Below, piece after piece: positions 25,944-35,037 of a stretch of DNA of 64,000 nt; the stretch's first letter is position 1; every line of letters begins with the position of its first letter. Under the pieces are notes generated by a model. That model was not told the origin of the DNA. It did not search any database and saw nothing but the letters and a program-made list of their open reading frames with translations. The stretch is from Sulfitobacter sp. F26204. Its GTDB lineage: Bacteria > Pseudomonadota > Alphaproteobacteria > Rhodobacterales > Rhodobacteraceae. Both the position numbers and the translations under genes were made by a program. The stretch covers positions 1 through 64,000 of the forward strand of contig NZ_JAPMLQ010000007.1 in the NCBI RefSeq assembly GCF_026410305.1. Direction: 5' to 3'.

Positions 25944-28439
25944 ATGAAAACGAACGTCAAAGCATTGGTTGTCGGCGGTGGTGCCGTTGGAACCTCGATT
26001 GCCTATCATCTGGCGGCGGCAGGCTGGGATGATGTGATGTTGCTTGAGCGTGATGAATTGACGTCAGGCTCCACCTGGCATGCGGCCGGGCTGCTGCCGC
26101 TTTTCAATATGTCCTTTGCCACGACCCATATCCACCAGTATTCCGTTGAGTTTTACAAAGGCTTAGAAGCTGAGACCGGGCTCAATGCGGGCTTTGCCGT
26201 TGTCGGCAACCTGCGCATGGCCCAGACCGATGAACGCATGGATGAATATATGCTCTATGCCTCAACCGCGGAAACCTGTGGTGTGCCTTATGAATTCATG
26301 ACCCCTGACGAGGTAAAAGCGAAATGGCCGCTGATCCGCACGGAGGATCTGAAAGGGGCGCTGTATCATCAGACAGATGGCTATATTAACCCTGCGGATG
26401 TGACCATGGCGATGGCCAAAGGCGCGCGTCAGCGTGGTGTCGCGATTGAACGCAAATGGCAGGCGGATGCGTTTCACTGGAACGGTACCCACTGGGAAGT
26501 CACGGTGACCAAGATGGTCGAAAAAGGCGGCAATCTGGTGCCATCCGAAGAGCAAATGGTGATCATTGCTGAGCATGTGGTGACCGCATCGGGCAACCAC
26601 GCACAGCGCACAGCGAAAATGCTGGGCATCAAAATGCCGGCAATCCCCGTCGAGCACCAGTTCATCGTGATGGATCAGGACCCTGCATTGGTCGCGTTCC
26701 GCAAGGACGCTGGCAACCCGGAACATCCCGTCATCCGTGACGCGGATGCGCAGTCCTATGTACGGGAGGAACGTGGTGGCTGGATTCTGGGTGTCTATGA
26801 AAAACACGCGCCTGCACGTTTTGAATATGGTGTGCCTGACAGTTTCCGCGCCGATCTGTTCCAACTGGACCTTGAGCGGATCGAAGACCAATATGCCGCG
26901 ATGATCCACCGGATTCCTTCCTGTGAGGACTCTGGCCTGAAGGATGATTTCAATGGCCCGATCTGTTACACGCCTGATGGCAACCCCTTGGTTGGTCCGG
27001 CACCTGGTTTGCGCAATATGTGGCTGGCCGAAGGGTTTTCATTCGGCATCACTGCGGCGGGCGGCACCGGCTATTACCTCGCGCAATTGATGGTGAAAGG
27101 GGAGGCCGAGATCGACATGGCCTCGCTTGACCCCAAACGCTACGGCGATTGGATGACCACCGAATTTGCGGCCCGCAAAAACGAAGAATGCTACGAACAC
27201 GTTTACATCCTGCACCACCCTGATGAGGAACGCCCCGCCTGCCGGCCTCTGCGTACTTCACCGGCCTATGACCGTCAGGCCGCACGTGGCGCTCAATTTG
27301 GTTGGGTCAACGGCTGGGAACGTCCGAACTATTTCGCGCCTGAGGGGTTCAACGACCACGATGCACGCTCCTTCCGCCGGGGCGGTTGGTGGCAGTACGC
27401 GGTGGACGAAGCCAAGGCCGTGCGCGAAGGTGTTGGCCTGATTGATGCGACCGCATTCACCAAACATGTGGTCAAAGGACCCGGTGCAACGGCATTCCTT
27501 GACTGGTTCACCTGTAACAAACTGCCGTCGGTTGGCCGCATCAACCTGACCTATGCTTTGACCGGTGCGGGCACCACACGCACGGAATATACCATCGTGC
27601 GGATTGCACAGGATGAATATTACCTTGTCAGCGCAGGGGCTTGGACCGCCTATGACAGTGATTACCTACGCAAGGCGATTGAGGATAAGGCACCCGAATT
27701 CGACTATATCGAATGCCATGATGTGACCACGCAATGGGGTGTCTTCGCCATCGCTGGTCCGAAATCGCGCGATGTGTTGAACGAGATCGTCAAGGACGGC
27801 GAGCCCGAAACGGTATTGTCCAACAAGCGTTTCCCCTGGCTGACCATGCGTAATATCGAGCTGGGCATGTGTCCGGTAAGGGCGATCCGCGTGGCCTATA
27901 CCGGAGAGTTGGGCTGGGAGCTGCATCACCCGATTGAAATGCAAAACTACCTGTTTGATCAGCTTGAGAAAGCCGGTGAAAAGCACGGGATGAAACTGGT
28001 GGGCGCACGGGCGCAGAACTGGTTGCGGCAGGAAAAATCCTACCGCGCCTTTGGCACCGAGTTGGGCCGCGACGCGACGCCGCTGGAGGCCGATCTGCCG
28101 CGCTTTGTCGACCTGTCGAAAGAGTTTCACGGCAAGGCGGCGATGGAGGCCCATGGCATCAACGCGAAATGTGTGACCCTGTTGATTGACGGGCCGGAAG
28201 ATGCCGACCCATGGGGTCGTGAGGTTCTCTATGTTGAGGGCGAACGCACGGGGCGTCTGACATCAGGTGGCTATTCGGTGGCCTTCGGAAAATCTATCGG
28301 CATGGGGTATGTAAAGCCCGAACATGCGGTTGTGGGGACCAAACTGAAGGTCAAGATGTTTGATCAATTGTGGGACGCTGAGATCGTCGAGGACAGCCCC
28401 TATGATCCAAAGAATACCACGATCCGCATCGATGGCTAA
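25944..28439 (+). CDS. Dimethylglycine/sarcosine dehydrogenase-type flavoprotein with GcvT domain
   Basis: An 831-residue two-part enzyme. The N-terminal half is a DAO-type FAD domain (VVGGGAVGTSIAYHLAAAG, residues 9-27); His46 in GSTWHAAGL is the residue that covalently binds FAD in this family. The middle has the FAO_M segment (about 385-440). The C-terminal half is a GcvT-like folate-binding domain (WGVFAIAGPKSRDVL, TGELGWELHHP, GARAQNWLRQEKSYRAFGTE). Such enzymes oxidatively demethylate N-methylated glycines and hand the methyl carbon to tetrahydrofolate. Roseobacter genomes carry many paralogues, so the exact substrate is open. It is a single gene. Confidence 0.92.
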   Translation: MKTNVKALVVGGGAVGTSIAYHLAAAGWDDVMLLERDELTSGSTWHAAGLLPLFNMSFATTHIHQYSVEFYKGLEAETGLNAGFAVVGNLRMAQTDERMDEYMLYASTAETCGVPYEFMTPDEVKAKWPLIRTEDLKGALYHQTDGYINPADVTMAMAKGARQRGVAIERKWQADAFHWNGTHWEVTVTKMVEKGGNLVPSEEQMVIIAEHVVTASGNHAQRTAKMLGIKMPAIPVEHQFIVMDQDPALVAFRKDAGNPEHPVIRDADAQSYVREERGGWILGVYEKHAPARFEYGVPDSFRADLFQLDLERIEDQYAAMIHRIPSCEDSGLKDDFNGPICYTPDGNPLVGPAPGLRNMWLAEGFSFGITAAGGTGYYLAQLMVKGEAEIDMASLDPKRYGDWMTTEFAARKNEECYEHVYILHHPDEERPACRPLRTSPAYDRQAARGAQFGWVNGWERPNYFAPEGFNDHDARSFRRGGWWQYAVDEAKAVREGVGLIDATAFTKHVVKGPGATAFLDWFTCNKLPSVGRINLTYALTGAGTTRTEYTIVRIAQDEYYLVSAGAWTAYDSDYLRKAIEDKAPEFDYIECHDVTTQWGVFAIAGPKSRDVLNEIVKDGEPETVLSNKRFPWLTMRNIELGMCPVRAIRVAYTGELGWELHHPIEMQNYLFDQLEKAGEKHGMKLVGARAQNWLRQEKSYRAFGTELGRDATPLEADLPRFVDLSKEFHGKAAMEAHGINAKCVTLLIDGPEDADPWGREVLYVEGERTGRLTSGGYSVAFGKSIGMGYVKPEHAVVGTKLKVKMFDQLWDAEIVEDSPYDPKNTTIRIDG

Positions 28440-28502
28440 ACTGTTCACAATTCATTAACCAATCGGCGCGATCCTGACCTCAAGATCGATAAGAGGAAAA
28501 AA

Positions 28503-29204
28503 ATGGACATCGCGGCACAGGTCAGTGGTCATCTCCGCAAGCTTGCGGGTGTTAACTTGTGCGACGACTGTTTGGCGGAAGACCTGGATCTGAGCCGGCG
28601 GCAGCAGGCGTTTCGGGTAACAAGTGCCCTTGGCACAACTGGGGAGTTCACGCGAGAGCGTGGAACATGCGATAAATGCGCTTTGGAAAAACTCGTGACC
28701 GGGGTGAAACCGCATGAACCTGCATGCCTGAACACCTTGAGCGTTACGCGTTTGTTCACGGAACATGCCAAAATTGAAGCTGAATTGAGGGCACGCAATG
28801 TCATCCGCTCCGCCAATAGCCCGGTTGGTGACTATGCCGAGACACTGTTTTGCACCGCTTTCGGATGGCAAATGCAGGGGGCATCGGTCAAAGGATATGA
28901 CGCGCTTGATAGTGAAAATGTCAGGTATCAGATAAAGGCACGCAAGCTGAACAGCGAAAAAACATCGCGGCAATTGTAGGCGCTCAGAAACCTGGAAACG
29001 ATGCCGTTCGACTATCTGGCGGGTGTCTTGTTTGCTGCGGATTTCAGCGTTTTACGCGCTTGTTTGATCCCTCACGCGGCGGTTCTGGAAAATACCAGAA
29101 GCTCCAGCCATACTAATAGCCATCTCTTTTATCTGCGTGATGCCGTCTGGGATTGGCCGGAAGTGATTGATGTGACGGCAAAGTTGAGGGTGGTGCGTTT
29201 GTAA
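28503..29204 (+). pseudogene. Zinc-ribbon plus nuclease-like protein interrupted by an in-frame amber codon
   Basis: One reading frame of 234 codons carries a single TAG at 28977-28979. Before it are 158 residues: a probable zinc ribbon (Cys20/Cys23 and Cys56/Cys59) and a PD-(D/E)xK-like core, VGDYAETLFCTAFGW with GYDALDSENVRYQIKARKL. After the TAG the same frame continues sensibly with ALRNLETMPFDYLAGVLF and IPHAAVLEN to a stop at 29204. The part after the TAG completes the domain, so this is either a recent pseudogene or a readthrough case. Resemblance to nuclease-like DUFs of the 6998 type is from memory and weak. The neighbours do not suggest a defence island. Confidence 0.65.
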
Positions 29205-29213
29205 GCCGATGCC

Positions 29214-29999
29214 CTACTGCGCCCGTCGCGCCAACCACGTGTTCCACACCTCACGACTGCCCGAAAAGGCGTTCAAATCGACCTCGCCTTGGATGCCGGG
29301 GATCAATCCGGTCGCGGAGTATTGCCAAAAGGTCCAGCCTTCGCCGGGGTATGCCTCACGTGGGGTCTTGGCGGTGCTGCGCAGCCAGTATTCATACCCG
29401 TGAAACGACTTCAGGTTGTTTTCCTCGTAAAACCGCGGGGTGGTATAGATGATCGGGCGCTGGCCGTAATGCGCTTCGACGATCCGTAACCAGACGCGCA
29501 TCTGGCGCTGAACCTCGGCGGCGGGGGGGCGGACTTTGGCGCAGGTGGGAGAAAATGGGTTCCATTCCATGTCGAGCACCGGAGGCAAGGTGCCGCGGCT
29601 CCGCGGTACATTGCGAATGAACCACTGGGCCTGTACCTCGGGCGATGTACAAAAGTAATAAAAATGGTAGGCCCCACGCACCACAGCAGCTCGCCCGGCG
29701 CCTTGCCAGTGGTCCTTGAACGCCGGATCAAGCAGATCGCCGCCTTCAGTGGCCTTGAGAAACGCAAAGTTCACGCCATTGGCGCGCGCGCTGTTCCAAT
29801 TGATGCTGGTTTGAAACCGTGCGGCATCGATACCATGCACAGGGAAGCGTCCAGGACGCGGATTTGAAAAATCGACCGGATCGGCATCGCGGAAATTTGC
29901 GGCGAACAATACTCCCGGTGCGGCGGGTGGTTTGCCCCCCGAATTGCCACAGGCGGCCAGGGTCAAGACAAGGAGAATGCTGAGAATGCGCGAGATCAT
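29214..29999 (-). CDS. GH25 lysozyme-like lipoprotein
   Basis: A 261-residue lipoprotein. The signal sequence ends in the lipobox LAAC, with Cys17 as lipidation site. The rest is a glycoside hydrolase family 25 (muramidase) domain: HGIDAARFQTSINW at the start, FAFLKATEGGDLLDPAF, GAYHFYYF, the catalytic LDMEWN strand, and GWTFWQYSATG near the end. GH25 enzymes cleave the glycan strands of peptidoglycan. Its start overlaps the methyltransferase stop by four bases (ATGA), making it the last gene of a minus-strand operon. Confidence 0.92.
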   Translation of the reverse strand: MISRILSILLVLTLAACGNSGGKPPAAPGVLFAANFRDADPVDFSNPRPGRFPVHGIDAARFQTSINWNSARANGVNFAFLKATEGGDLLDPAFKDHWQGAGRAAVVRGAYHFYYFCTSPEVQAQWFIRNVPRSRGTLPPVLDMEWNPFSPTCAKVRPPAAEVQRQMRVWLRIVEAHYGQRPIIYTTPRFYEENNLKSFHGYEYWLRSTAKTPREAYPGEGWTFWQYSATGLIPGIQGEVDLNAFSGSREVWNTWLARRAQ

Positions 30000-30649
30000 G
30001 TTGCGGGCTTTCTGGCGACAAATGCAAGGTTGTTGGCAGGCAATTCATGGACGACGGGCGTTAGACCGGTACTGACGAGCCAGTTGTTTATGTCCTGTGT
30101 GTCCTTGTAGCCGATCCTTGGGTCTGTCTCGCGTAATTCACGGTCAAATCGCTGATCGCCATCGCTGGTCAATTCCCCATTCCGCTTGAAAGGGCCGTAG
30201 ATGACCATGGTGCCGTTTCCATTGAGCGCTTGTGCAGCCTCTTGCAAAACGCGGCGGCTTTCTGTTTCGGAGATCAGATGCAGCAGGTTGACAATTACGA
30301 TGAGATCCTGATCACGATGTTGCGCTGACCACCCCGCCATGCTGGCATCCAGACGTTGCGCGGGCCTGACATTTGTCAAACCAGCACTGTGAACATAGCT
30401 GTCGATACTCCGCAGCCGATCTGGATCCAGATCGGTTGGCTGCCATGTCACATTCGGCAATACTGCTGCAAAGGCAATAATATGTTGGCCAGTACCGCTT
30501 GCGATTTCCAGTGCGCTCCCGTTGTTCGGAGCGTGCTCTTGCAAAATCAGTGCAATGTGATCGACGTTGCGAGCGGCAGAGGGTGCATGCAGTTTCTCGC
30601 CCTCCGCCGGAAAGGCAACGCTGGCGCTGGGCGGCAATTGTTGTGTCAT
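29996..30649 (-). CDS. DUF938 SAM-dependent methyltransferase
   Basis: A 217-residue class I methyltransferase-like protein of the DUF938 family. The SAM-binding motif is ALEIASGTGQHIIAFA (about residues 46-61), followed by the acidic strand end QPTDLDPDRL and the family-typical DLIVIVNLLHLISETE. The substrate is unknown. It overlaps both neighbours by four bases, so it is translationally coupled to the upstream flavoprotein and the downstream GH25 gene. Confidence 0.9.
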   Translation of the reverse strand: MTQQLPPSASVAFPAEGEKLHAPSAARNVDHIALILQEHAPNNGSALEIASGTGQHIIAFAAVLPNVTWQPTDLDPDRLRSIDSYVHSAGLTNVRPAQRLDASMAGWSAQHRDQDLIVIVNLLHLISETESRRVLQEAAQALNGNGTMVIYGPFKRNGELTSDGDQRFDRELRETDPRIGYKDTQDINNWLVSTGLTPVVHELPANNLAFVARKPAT

Positions 30650-31725
30650 GGTCGCAACCTTTCAGGGGTAATTTCCGCCACCAGTTCAGCGGCCAACACA
30701 GGGGAACGTTTCATCACCAGATCGGCGAGAAACTGTGAAGCAGCTGGTGCCGTTTGAAACCCGTAACCGCCTTGCCCCGCACACCAGAAAAAATTGGCAT
30801 CTTCTGGATCAGGCCCCAATACCAATGCACGGTCGGGTGCGAAACTGCGCAGTCCTGCCCATGATGTCAACAGCCGCGTAACAGGTACGGTGACGAAGGC
30901 TTCGTAACGGGCAAGGCCCTCGGCCAGAACCATGTCGTCAGCCCAGGCGTCCTGGGCCGTGACGGGGTCTTCTTCGGCGGGAGAAACCAGTAAAGCGCCT
31001 GCGTCCGGCTTGGCATACCAATCCTCGCCAACACCAAAGATCACCGGCCATTTGCTCACATCATGTTGCGCGGGAGCCGGGATGCGCGCCATGGATCGCC
31101 GAAAAGGAGTGATTCCGATCGGTGCAATTCCAGCCATCCGCGCAATGTCATCTGCCCAGGCTCCAGCGGCGTTTATCAGTAAACGGCATCTGTAGGTTGT
31201 TGCTCCCGTGGTGATTGCCCAACCTGATGCACTGCGTTCAATAGCCGTGACAGGGGCTTTGACAATGATCTGACTGCCATTGGACCTGATGTCGCGGGTG
31301 AAGTCCTGCATCATGCGGTCGGTGTCGATGTCTTGGGCCGCGGGATCATAAGCGGCGAAACCGATGTGTTCCCCTCTTAGAACCGGGACCAATGTGCAGG
31401 CATGATCAATGGATATTTGCGTCAGTCCCAATGATACGACATCCTGAAAAAAAGCCGTGCGTTCCTGTGTTCCCGCCAACAACAGCGACCCACGCGGACT
31501 GAGGTATCCGCCGTTGGCATGCTTGTGAAAATCAGCACTTGCCTTGTTCAACGCCACGACGCTGGGTAAGCCGTAGTTTTCTTCGAAAAGCGCCGCGGAC
31601 CTGCCGGAGGCGTGATACCCAGTGCTGGCTTCCTGTTCCAACACGATTACCTTTGCCTCGGGCGACAGTCGTGCGGCGGCAGAAAGACCTGCGATGCCTG
31701 CACCTATGACGATGATGTCGCTCAA
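30646..31725 (-). CDS. FAD-dependent D-amino-acid dehydrogenase-like protein (DauA/DadA type)
   Basis: A 359-residue DAO-family flavoprotein. The dinucleotide-binding motif is IIVIGAGIAGLSAAARLS (residues 4-21); TGYHASGRSAALFEENYG resembles the loop after it in D-arginine dehydrogenase; a C-terminal FWCAGQGGYGFQTAP contacts FAD. It probably oxidises a D-amino acid or similar amine at the membrane or in the cytoplasm. The start is a TTG that overlaps the aldo/keto reductase stop (TTGA) and follows GGAAGA. The substrate assignment is only by resemblance. Confidence 0.87.
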   Translation of the reverse strand: MSDIIVIGAGIAGLSAAARLSPEAKVIVLEQEASTGYHASGRSAALFEENYGLPSVVALNKASADFHKHANGGYLSPRGSLLLAGTQERTAFFQDVVSLGLTQISIDHACTLVPVLRGEHIGFAAYDPAAQDIDTDRMMQDFTRDIRSNGSQIIVKAPVTAIERSASGWAITTGATTYRCRLLINAAGAWADDIARMAGIAPIGITPFRRSMARIPAPAQHDVSKWPVIFGVGEDWYAKPDAGALLVSPAEEDPVTAQDAWADDMVLAEGLARYEAFVTVPVTRLLTSWAGLRSFAPDRALVLGPDPEDANFFWCAGQGGYGFQTAPAASQFLADLVMKRSPVLAAELVAEITPERLRP

Positions 31726-32660
31726 ACCTGTTCTTCCAGGCGGTCGTTTGCAGGGGCAGGTGTTGGCGATAATGAGGTGACTTCAGCGTACAGGCGGGAG
31801 GTCATATCAAATTTCATGGCCTCCAGGGACGGTTGCAATTGCGCCAGGGTTCGGGCCGAAATAATCGGGCTTGGCCCAGTTGTGTGATGCGCAACCCATG
31901 CAACGGCCAGCGTTGCGGGATGCACAGAATTTCTTGTCGCCAGGTCACGCAGACCCGCGGCGGTCTCATGCATCCCGGAAGGGGCATATCTGGCGGCATA
32001 ACGGTCATCTTTGGTCAGTCGACCGGAGCCTCCAGAGGCATATTTGCCGGTGAGTAGCCCACCGCCCAAAGGGGAGTAGGGCGCAACAAGGATACCCAGA
32101 TCGTCGGCCATTGGCAGGATCTCAACCTCCGCCTGACGTTTGACAAGGTTGTACATTGGCTGGATCACATCGATATTTAATCCATATCGCTTTGCGATGT
32201 TCGCAGCCTTGACCACTTGCCACGCCGCAAAGTTGGATAAACCGGCATGGCGGATATGGCCCTTGGTCTTGAGGTCGGAAAGAGCCCGAAAACTTTCATC
32301 CATATCAGTATCAAGATCAAAGCGGTGCAGATAGAGAACATCCAGTGTGTCGATGTTCATCCGCTTGCGCGAGGTCTCGGCGGAGGTCAGAATATTGTCG
32401 CGCGTCGCCCCACCCTCATAGGCGGCCTTGGTGGCAATGATCAGACGTTCACGCGTGTTCTGGACAAAACCTCCAAGTAGGGTTTCCGACGCACCATCAG
32501 TGTAGACATGCGCCGTATCGAAATGGTTGATCCCCGCTGCGATGCAGGCCTCGAACATCTTTTGCGACTGGGATGCATCCGCACCACCGCCAAATTGCAT
32601 CGTGCCAAAGGCCAACCTGCTGGCAGGTGTGCCATCTGGCGCTGAAAGGGTTTGTTTCAT
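31722..32660 (-). CDS. Aldo/keto reductase
   Basis: A 312-residue NADPH-dependent aldo/keto reductase. The catalytic residues are visible as Asp and Tyr in FDTAHVYTDG, Lys in IIATKAA and His in VLYLHRFD; the C-terminal NADPH-binding segment is SPIISARTLAQLQ. It reduces aldehydes or ketones; substrate unknown. The ATG at 32660 is used; a TTG four codons upstream is possible. It starts 27 bases after the GST gene and overlaps the flavoprotein gene, so it belongs to the same operon. Confidence 0.9.
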   Translation of the reverse strand: MKQTLSAPDGTPASRLAFGTMQFGGGADASQSQKMFEACIAAGINHFDTAHVYTDGASETLLGGFVQNTRERLIIATKAAYEGGATRDNILTSAETSRKRMNIDTLDVLYLHRFDLDTDMDESFRALSDLKTKGHIRHAGLSNFAAWQVVKAANIAKRYGLNIDVIQPMYNLVKRQAEVEILPMADDLGILVAPYSPLGGGLLTGKYASGGSGRLTKDDRYAARYAPSGMHETAAGLRDLATRNSVHPATLAVAWVAHHTTGPSPIISARTLAQLQPSLEAMKFDMTSRLYAEVTSLSPTPAPANDRLEEQV

Positions 32661-32687
32661 TGTGATATTCAAAATGATGCTACCAAT

Positions 32688-33296
32688 TTAGCAATTACCC
32701 TTTTCCATGGCGCGTTTATAGGCAGGGCGGGATTGGATCATGTCCTGAAACGCAGTCAGCTTGGGGAAATCGTCGGAATATCCAAGGCGTCCTGAAATTT
32801 CAGCAGGAAAGCTGAGCATGATGTCGGCAGCAGACAATTCATCCAGCACAAAATGCCCTGATGTGCGCACCATCCCCTCCATATAGCTGAAGTGGCTGTT
32901 GAGTTCGGCATTGATGCGCGGATGCAGCGGCGCGCCTGCGTCTTTGAGCTTGCCAACATAGAGGTTCAGCAAGATCGGAATCATTGCGGAACCTTCGGCA
33001 AAATGCATGCATTCTAGATGGCGCAAATATGCATCGCTTGTAGCATCCGGGATCATTTGAGGTGCATGGCGTTGGCATAGCAGTTCAACGATTGCACCGC
33101 TTTCGATGACCAGCTTGCCGTCCATCTCGATCATCGGGGACTTACCCAGGGGATGCACTTGCAATAGCTCGGACGGAGCAAAGTTGGTGATCGGGTCGCG
33201 TTCATAGTGCACCACTTCGTAGGGGATACCGATTTCTTCGAGCAGCCAGAAGATGCGATGCGAACGGGAACGGTTAAGATGGTGCAGCTTGATCAT
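32688..33296 (-). CDS. Glutathione S-transferase
   Basis: A 202-residue GST. The N-terminal thioredoxin-like domain has SRSHRIFWLLEEIGIPYEVV and the cis-proline/glutathione site GKSPMIEMDGKLVIESGAIVELL; the C-terminal helical domain includes LDELSAADIMLSFP. The frame opens at 33365, but the ATG at 33296 begins the conserved MIKLHHL strand. It is the first gene of the minus-strand operon and diverges from the ectoine synthase gene across 61 bases, so they may share regulation. Confidence 0.92.
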   Translation of the reverse strand: MIKLHHLNRSRSHRIFWLLEEIGIPYEVVHYERDPITNFAPSELLQVHPLGKSPMIEMDGKLVIESGAIVELLCQRHAPQMIPDATSDAYLRHLECMHFAEGSAMIPILLNLYVGKLKDAGAPLHPRINAELNSHFSYMEGMVRTSGHFVLDELSAADIMLSFPAEISGRLGYSDDFPKLTAFQDMIQSRPAYKRAMEKGNC

Positions 33297-33357
33297 GGGA
33301 CTGGCTTTCCTGAGGGTCTGTATCCACACTATGCGAAGGGCAGCGAAAGGAAAGAGC

Positions 33358-33756
33358 ATGATCATTCAGGACAAGACAAAGTTACAAGGCACAGCACGGG
33401 ATGCCGCCGGACCGGGATGGCAGTCGCTGCGACTATTGGTGCGCTCGGATGGTATGGGGTTTTCGATGACAGAGACCAAAGTACTGCCGGGCGCAGTACT
33501 GAAACTGGAATACAAACATCATATCGAGGCATGCTATTGCATCGGCGGACGTGCAACTGTGGTGGAGGTGGCAACAGGTGCGCGACATGAGATCACGTCG
33601 GGAATGCTCTATGCCCCGGACCTCCACGACCGACATGAAGTGCATGTGCCCAAAGACGGAGGGGCATTGCGACTGATCTGCGTGTTCTCGCCTGCGCTGG
33701 AAGGGAACGAAGTACATGGACCGGACGGAAGTTACGCAGCGGCGGCGCAAGGTTGA
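33358..33756 (+). CDS. ectC: Ectoine synthase, solitary
   Basis: A 132-residue cupin protein matching ectoine synthase along its length (GWQSLRLLVRSDGMGFSMTET, YKHHIEACYCIGG, MLYAPDLHDRHEV, LRLICVFSPALEGNEVHGPDG). Glu57, Tyr85 and His93 occupy the metal-ligand positions known for EctC. EctC cyclises N-gamma-acetyl-diaminobutyrate to the compatible solute ectoine. ectA, ectB and ask are absent from the neighbourhood, so this is a solitary copy that either works with distant genes or has another substrate. The start follows AAAGGAAAG. Confidence 0.9.
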   Translation: MIIQDKTKLQGTARDAAGPGWQSLRLLVRSDGMGFSMTETKVLPGAVLKLEYKHHIEACYCIGGRATVVEVATGARHEITSGMLYAPDLHDRHEVHVPKDGGALRLICVFSPALEGNEVHGPDGSYAAAAQG

Positions 33757-33865
33757 TCAAAGGTTCATTGTAACCGATTGAAATTGGTATCGCCACCACC
33801 TGGATTGCGCCAGCACATCCATCTCTGCGATCCAACTCCGGTCTGAACGCCCTCGCCAAAGCAAA

Positions 33866-33891
33866 AAAGGCCTCGCAGTTGCAAGGCCTTT
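33866..33891 (-). terminator. Rho-independent terminator of the BMP transporter operon
   Basis: AAAGGCCT (33866-33873) and AGGCCTTT (33884-33891) form an 8-bp stem; on the minus strand the second arm runs into T6. It lies 24 bases after the BMP gene stop. The short T3 on the plus side may also end ectC transcripts. Confidence 0.75.
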
Positions 33892-33914
33892 CCCAGTTTT
33901 CTCACGGCATCGCG

Positions 33915-34988
33915 TTACTGCGGAATGTCACCTTCGATGCCTTCGACATAGAAATTCATACCCGCGAGCGTGCCATCATCAGCAACCTCCCCTTCTGCCA
34001 GGAAATCGCTTCCGTCCTGTTTTTTCAAAGGTCCGGTGAAGGCGTGATATGAGCCATCAGCCAGGGATGCCTTCAAGGCCAATGCCTCGGCTTTGATGTT
34101 TGCGGGAACCGCATCGGAAATTTCACCAATGCCAACCATGCCCGCGCCGATGCCATCCCAGGTGTTACCGGAGGTCCATGTCCCATCCATCACTGCCTTT
34201 GTGCGCGCAATGTAGTAGGGGGCCCAGTCATCAATGATAGACGACACGCGCGGCAATGGGGCGTATTGAGCCATATCGGAGGCCTGGCCAAAGGTGATCA
34301 CATTGCCTGCCTCCTGTGCCGCCGCCTGTGGTGCAGTGGAATCAGTGTGTTGCAACACAACATCCGCGCCTTGTTCGATCAATACCTTCGCCGCGTCCGC
34401 TTCTTTCGCGGGGTCAAACCATGTATAGGCCCAGACGATCTTGAATTGCACATCAGGGTTTACCTTGCGCGCATGAATGAACGCGGAATTGATGCCGCGA
34501 ATGACTTCGGGGATAGGATAGGAACCGATATAACCGATGATGTTGGATTTGGTCATGGAACCCGCGATATGGCCCTGAATGGCGCGACCTTCGTAGAAAC
34601 GTGCGGAATAGGTCGCAACGTTCTCGGCCTGCTTGTATCCAGTGGCATGTTCGAATTTCACATTCGGGAATTTCTTGGCCACGTTGATGGTCGGGTCCAT
34701 GTAGCCAAAGGATGTGGTGAAGATCAGGTCGGCACCGTCCAATGCCATCTGCGTCATCACCCGCTCTGAATCGGGGCCTTCGGCCACGGATTCAACGTAA
34801 ACGGTTTCAACTTTATCGCCGAATTCTGCTTCAACGGCCAGACGGCCCTTGTCATGTTCATGTGTCCAGCCGCCATCGCCAATCGGCCCGACATAAACAA
34901 AGCCGACCTTGGTTTTATCTTGCGCCATTGCCGTGGTGGCCAAACCCAATGCCATCGCAGCACCGGTCAGGAGTGTGGTGAGTTTCAT
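33915..34988 (-). CDS. BMP-family (PnrA-like) nucleoside/purine ABC receptor
   Basis: A 357-residue periplasmic binding protein with signal peptide (1-23, TTAMAQ). The BMP/PnrA family signature is clear: KVGFVYVGPIGDGGWTHEHDKG, LIFTTSFGYMDPTINVAKKFP and DVVLQHTDSTAPQAAAQE. Relatives bind nucleosides or purine-like ligands. It is the last gene of a run whose first three genes encode xanthine dehydrogenase, which supports a purine or nucleoside ligand. The ATG at 34988 begins the signal peptide; the longer frame is rejected. A terminator follows at 33866-33891. Confidence 0.92.
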   Translation of the reverse strand: MKLTTLLTGAAMALGLATTAMAQDKTKVGFVYVGPIGDGGWTHEHDKGRLAVEAEFGDKVETVYVESVAEGPDSERVMTQMALDGADLIFTTSFGYMDPTINVAKKFPNVKFEHATGYKQAENVATYSARFYEGRAIQGHIAGSMTKSNIIGYIGSYPIPEVIRGINSAFIHARKVNPDVQFKIVWAYTWFDPAKEADAAKVLIEQGADVVLQHTDSTAPQAAAQEAGNVITFGQASDMAQYAPLPRVSSIIDDWAPYYIARTKAVMDGTWTSGNTWDGIGAGMVGIGEISDAVPANIKAEALALKASLADGSYHAFTGPLKKQDGSDFLAEGEVADDGTLAGMNFYVEGIEGDIPQ

Positions 34989-35037
34989 TTTATTCCCCAG
35001 TTGTGTCACCCTAGAGGGGTGTTTGCAGATTTGGCCC

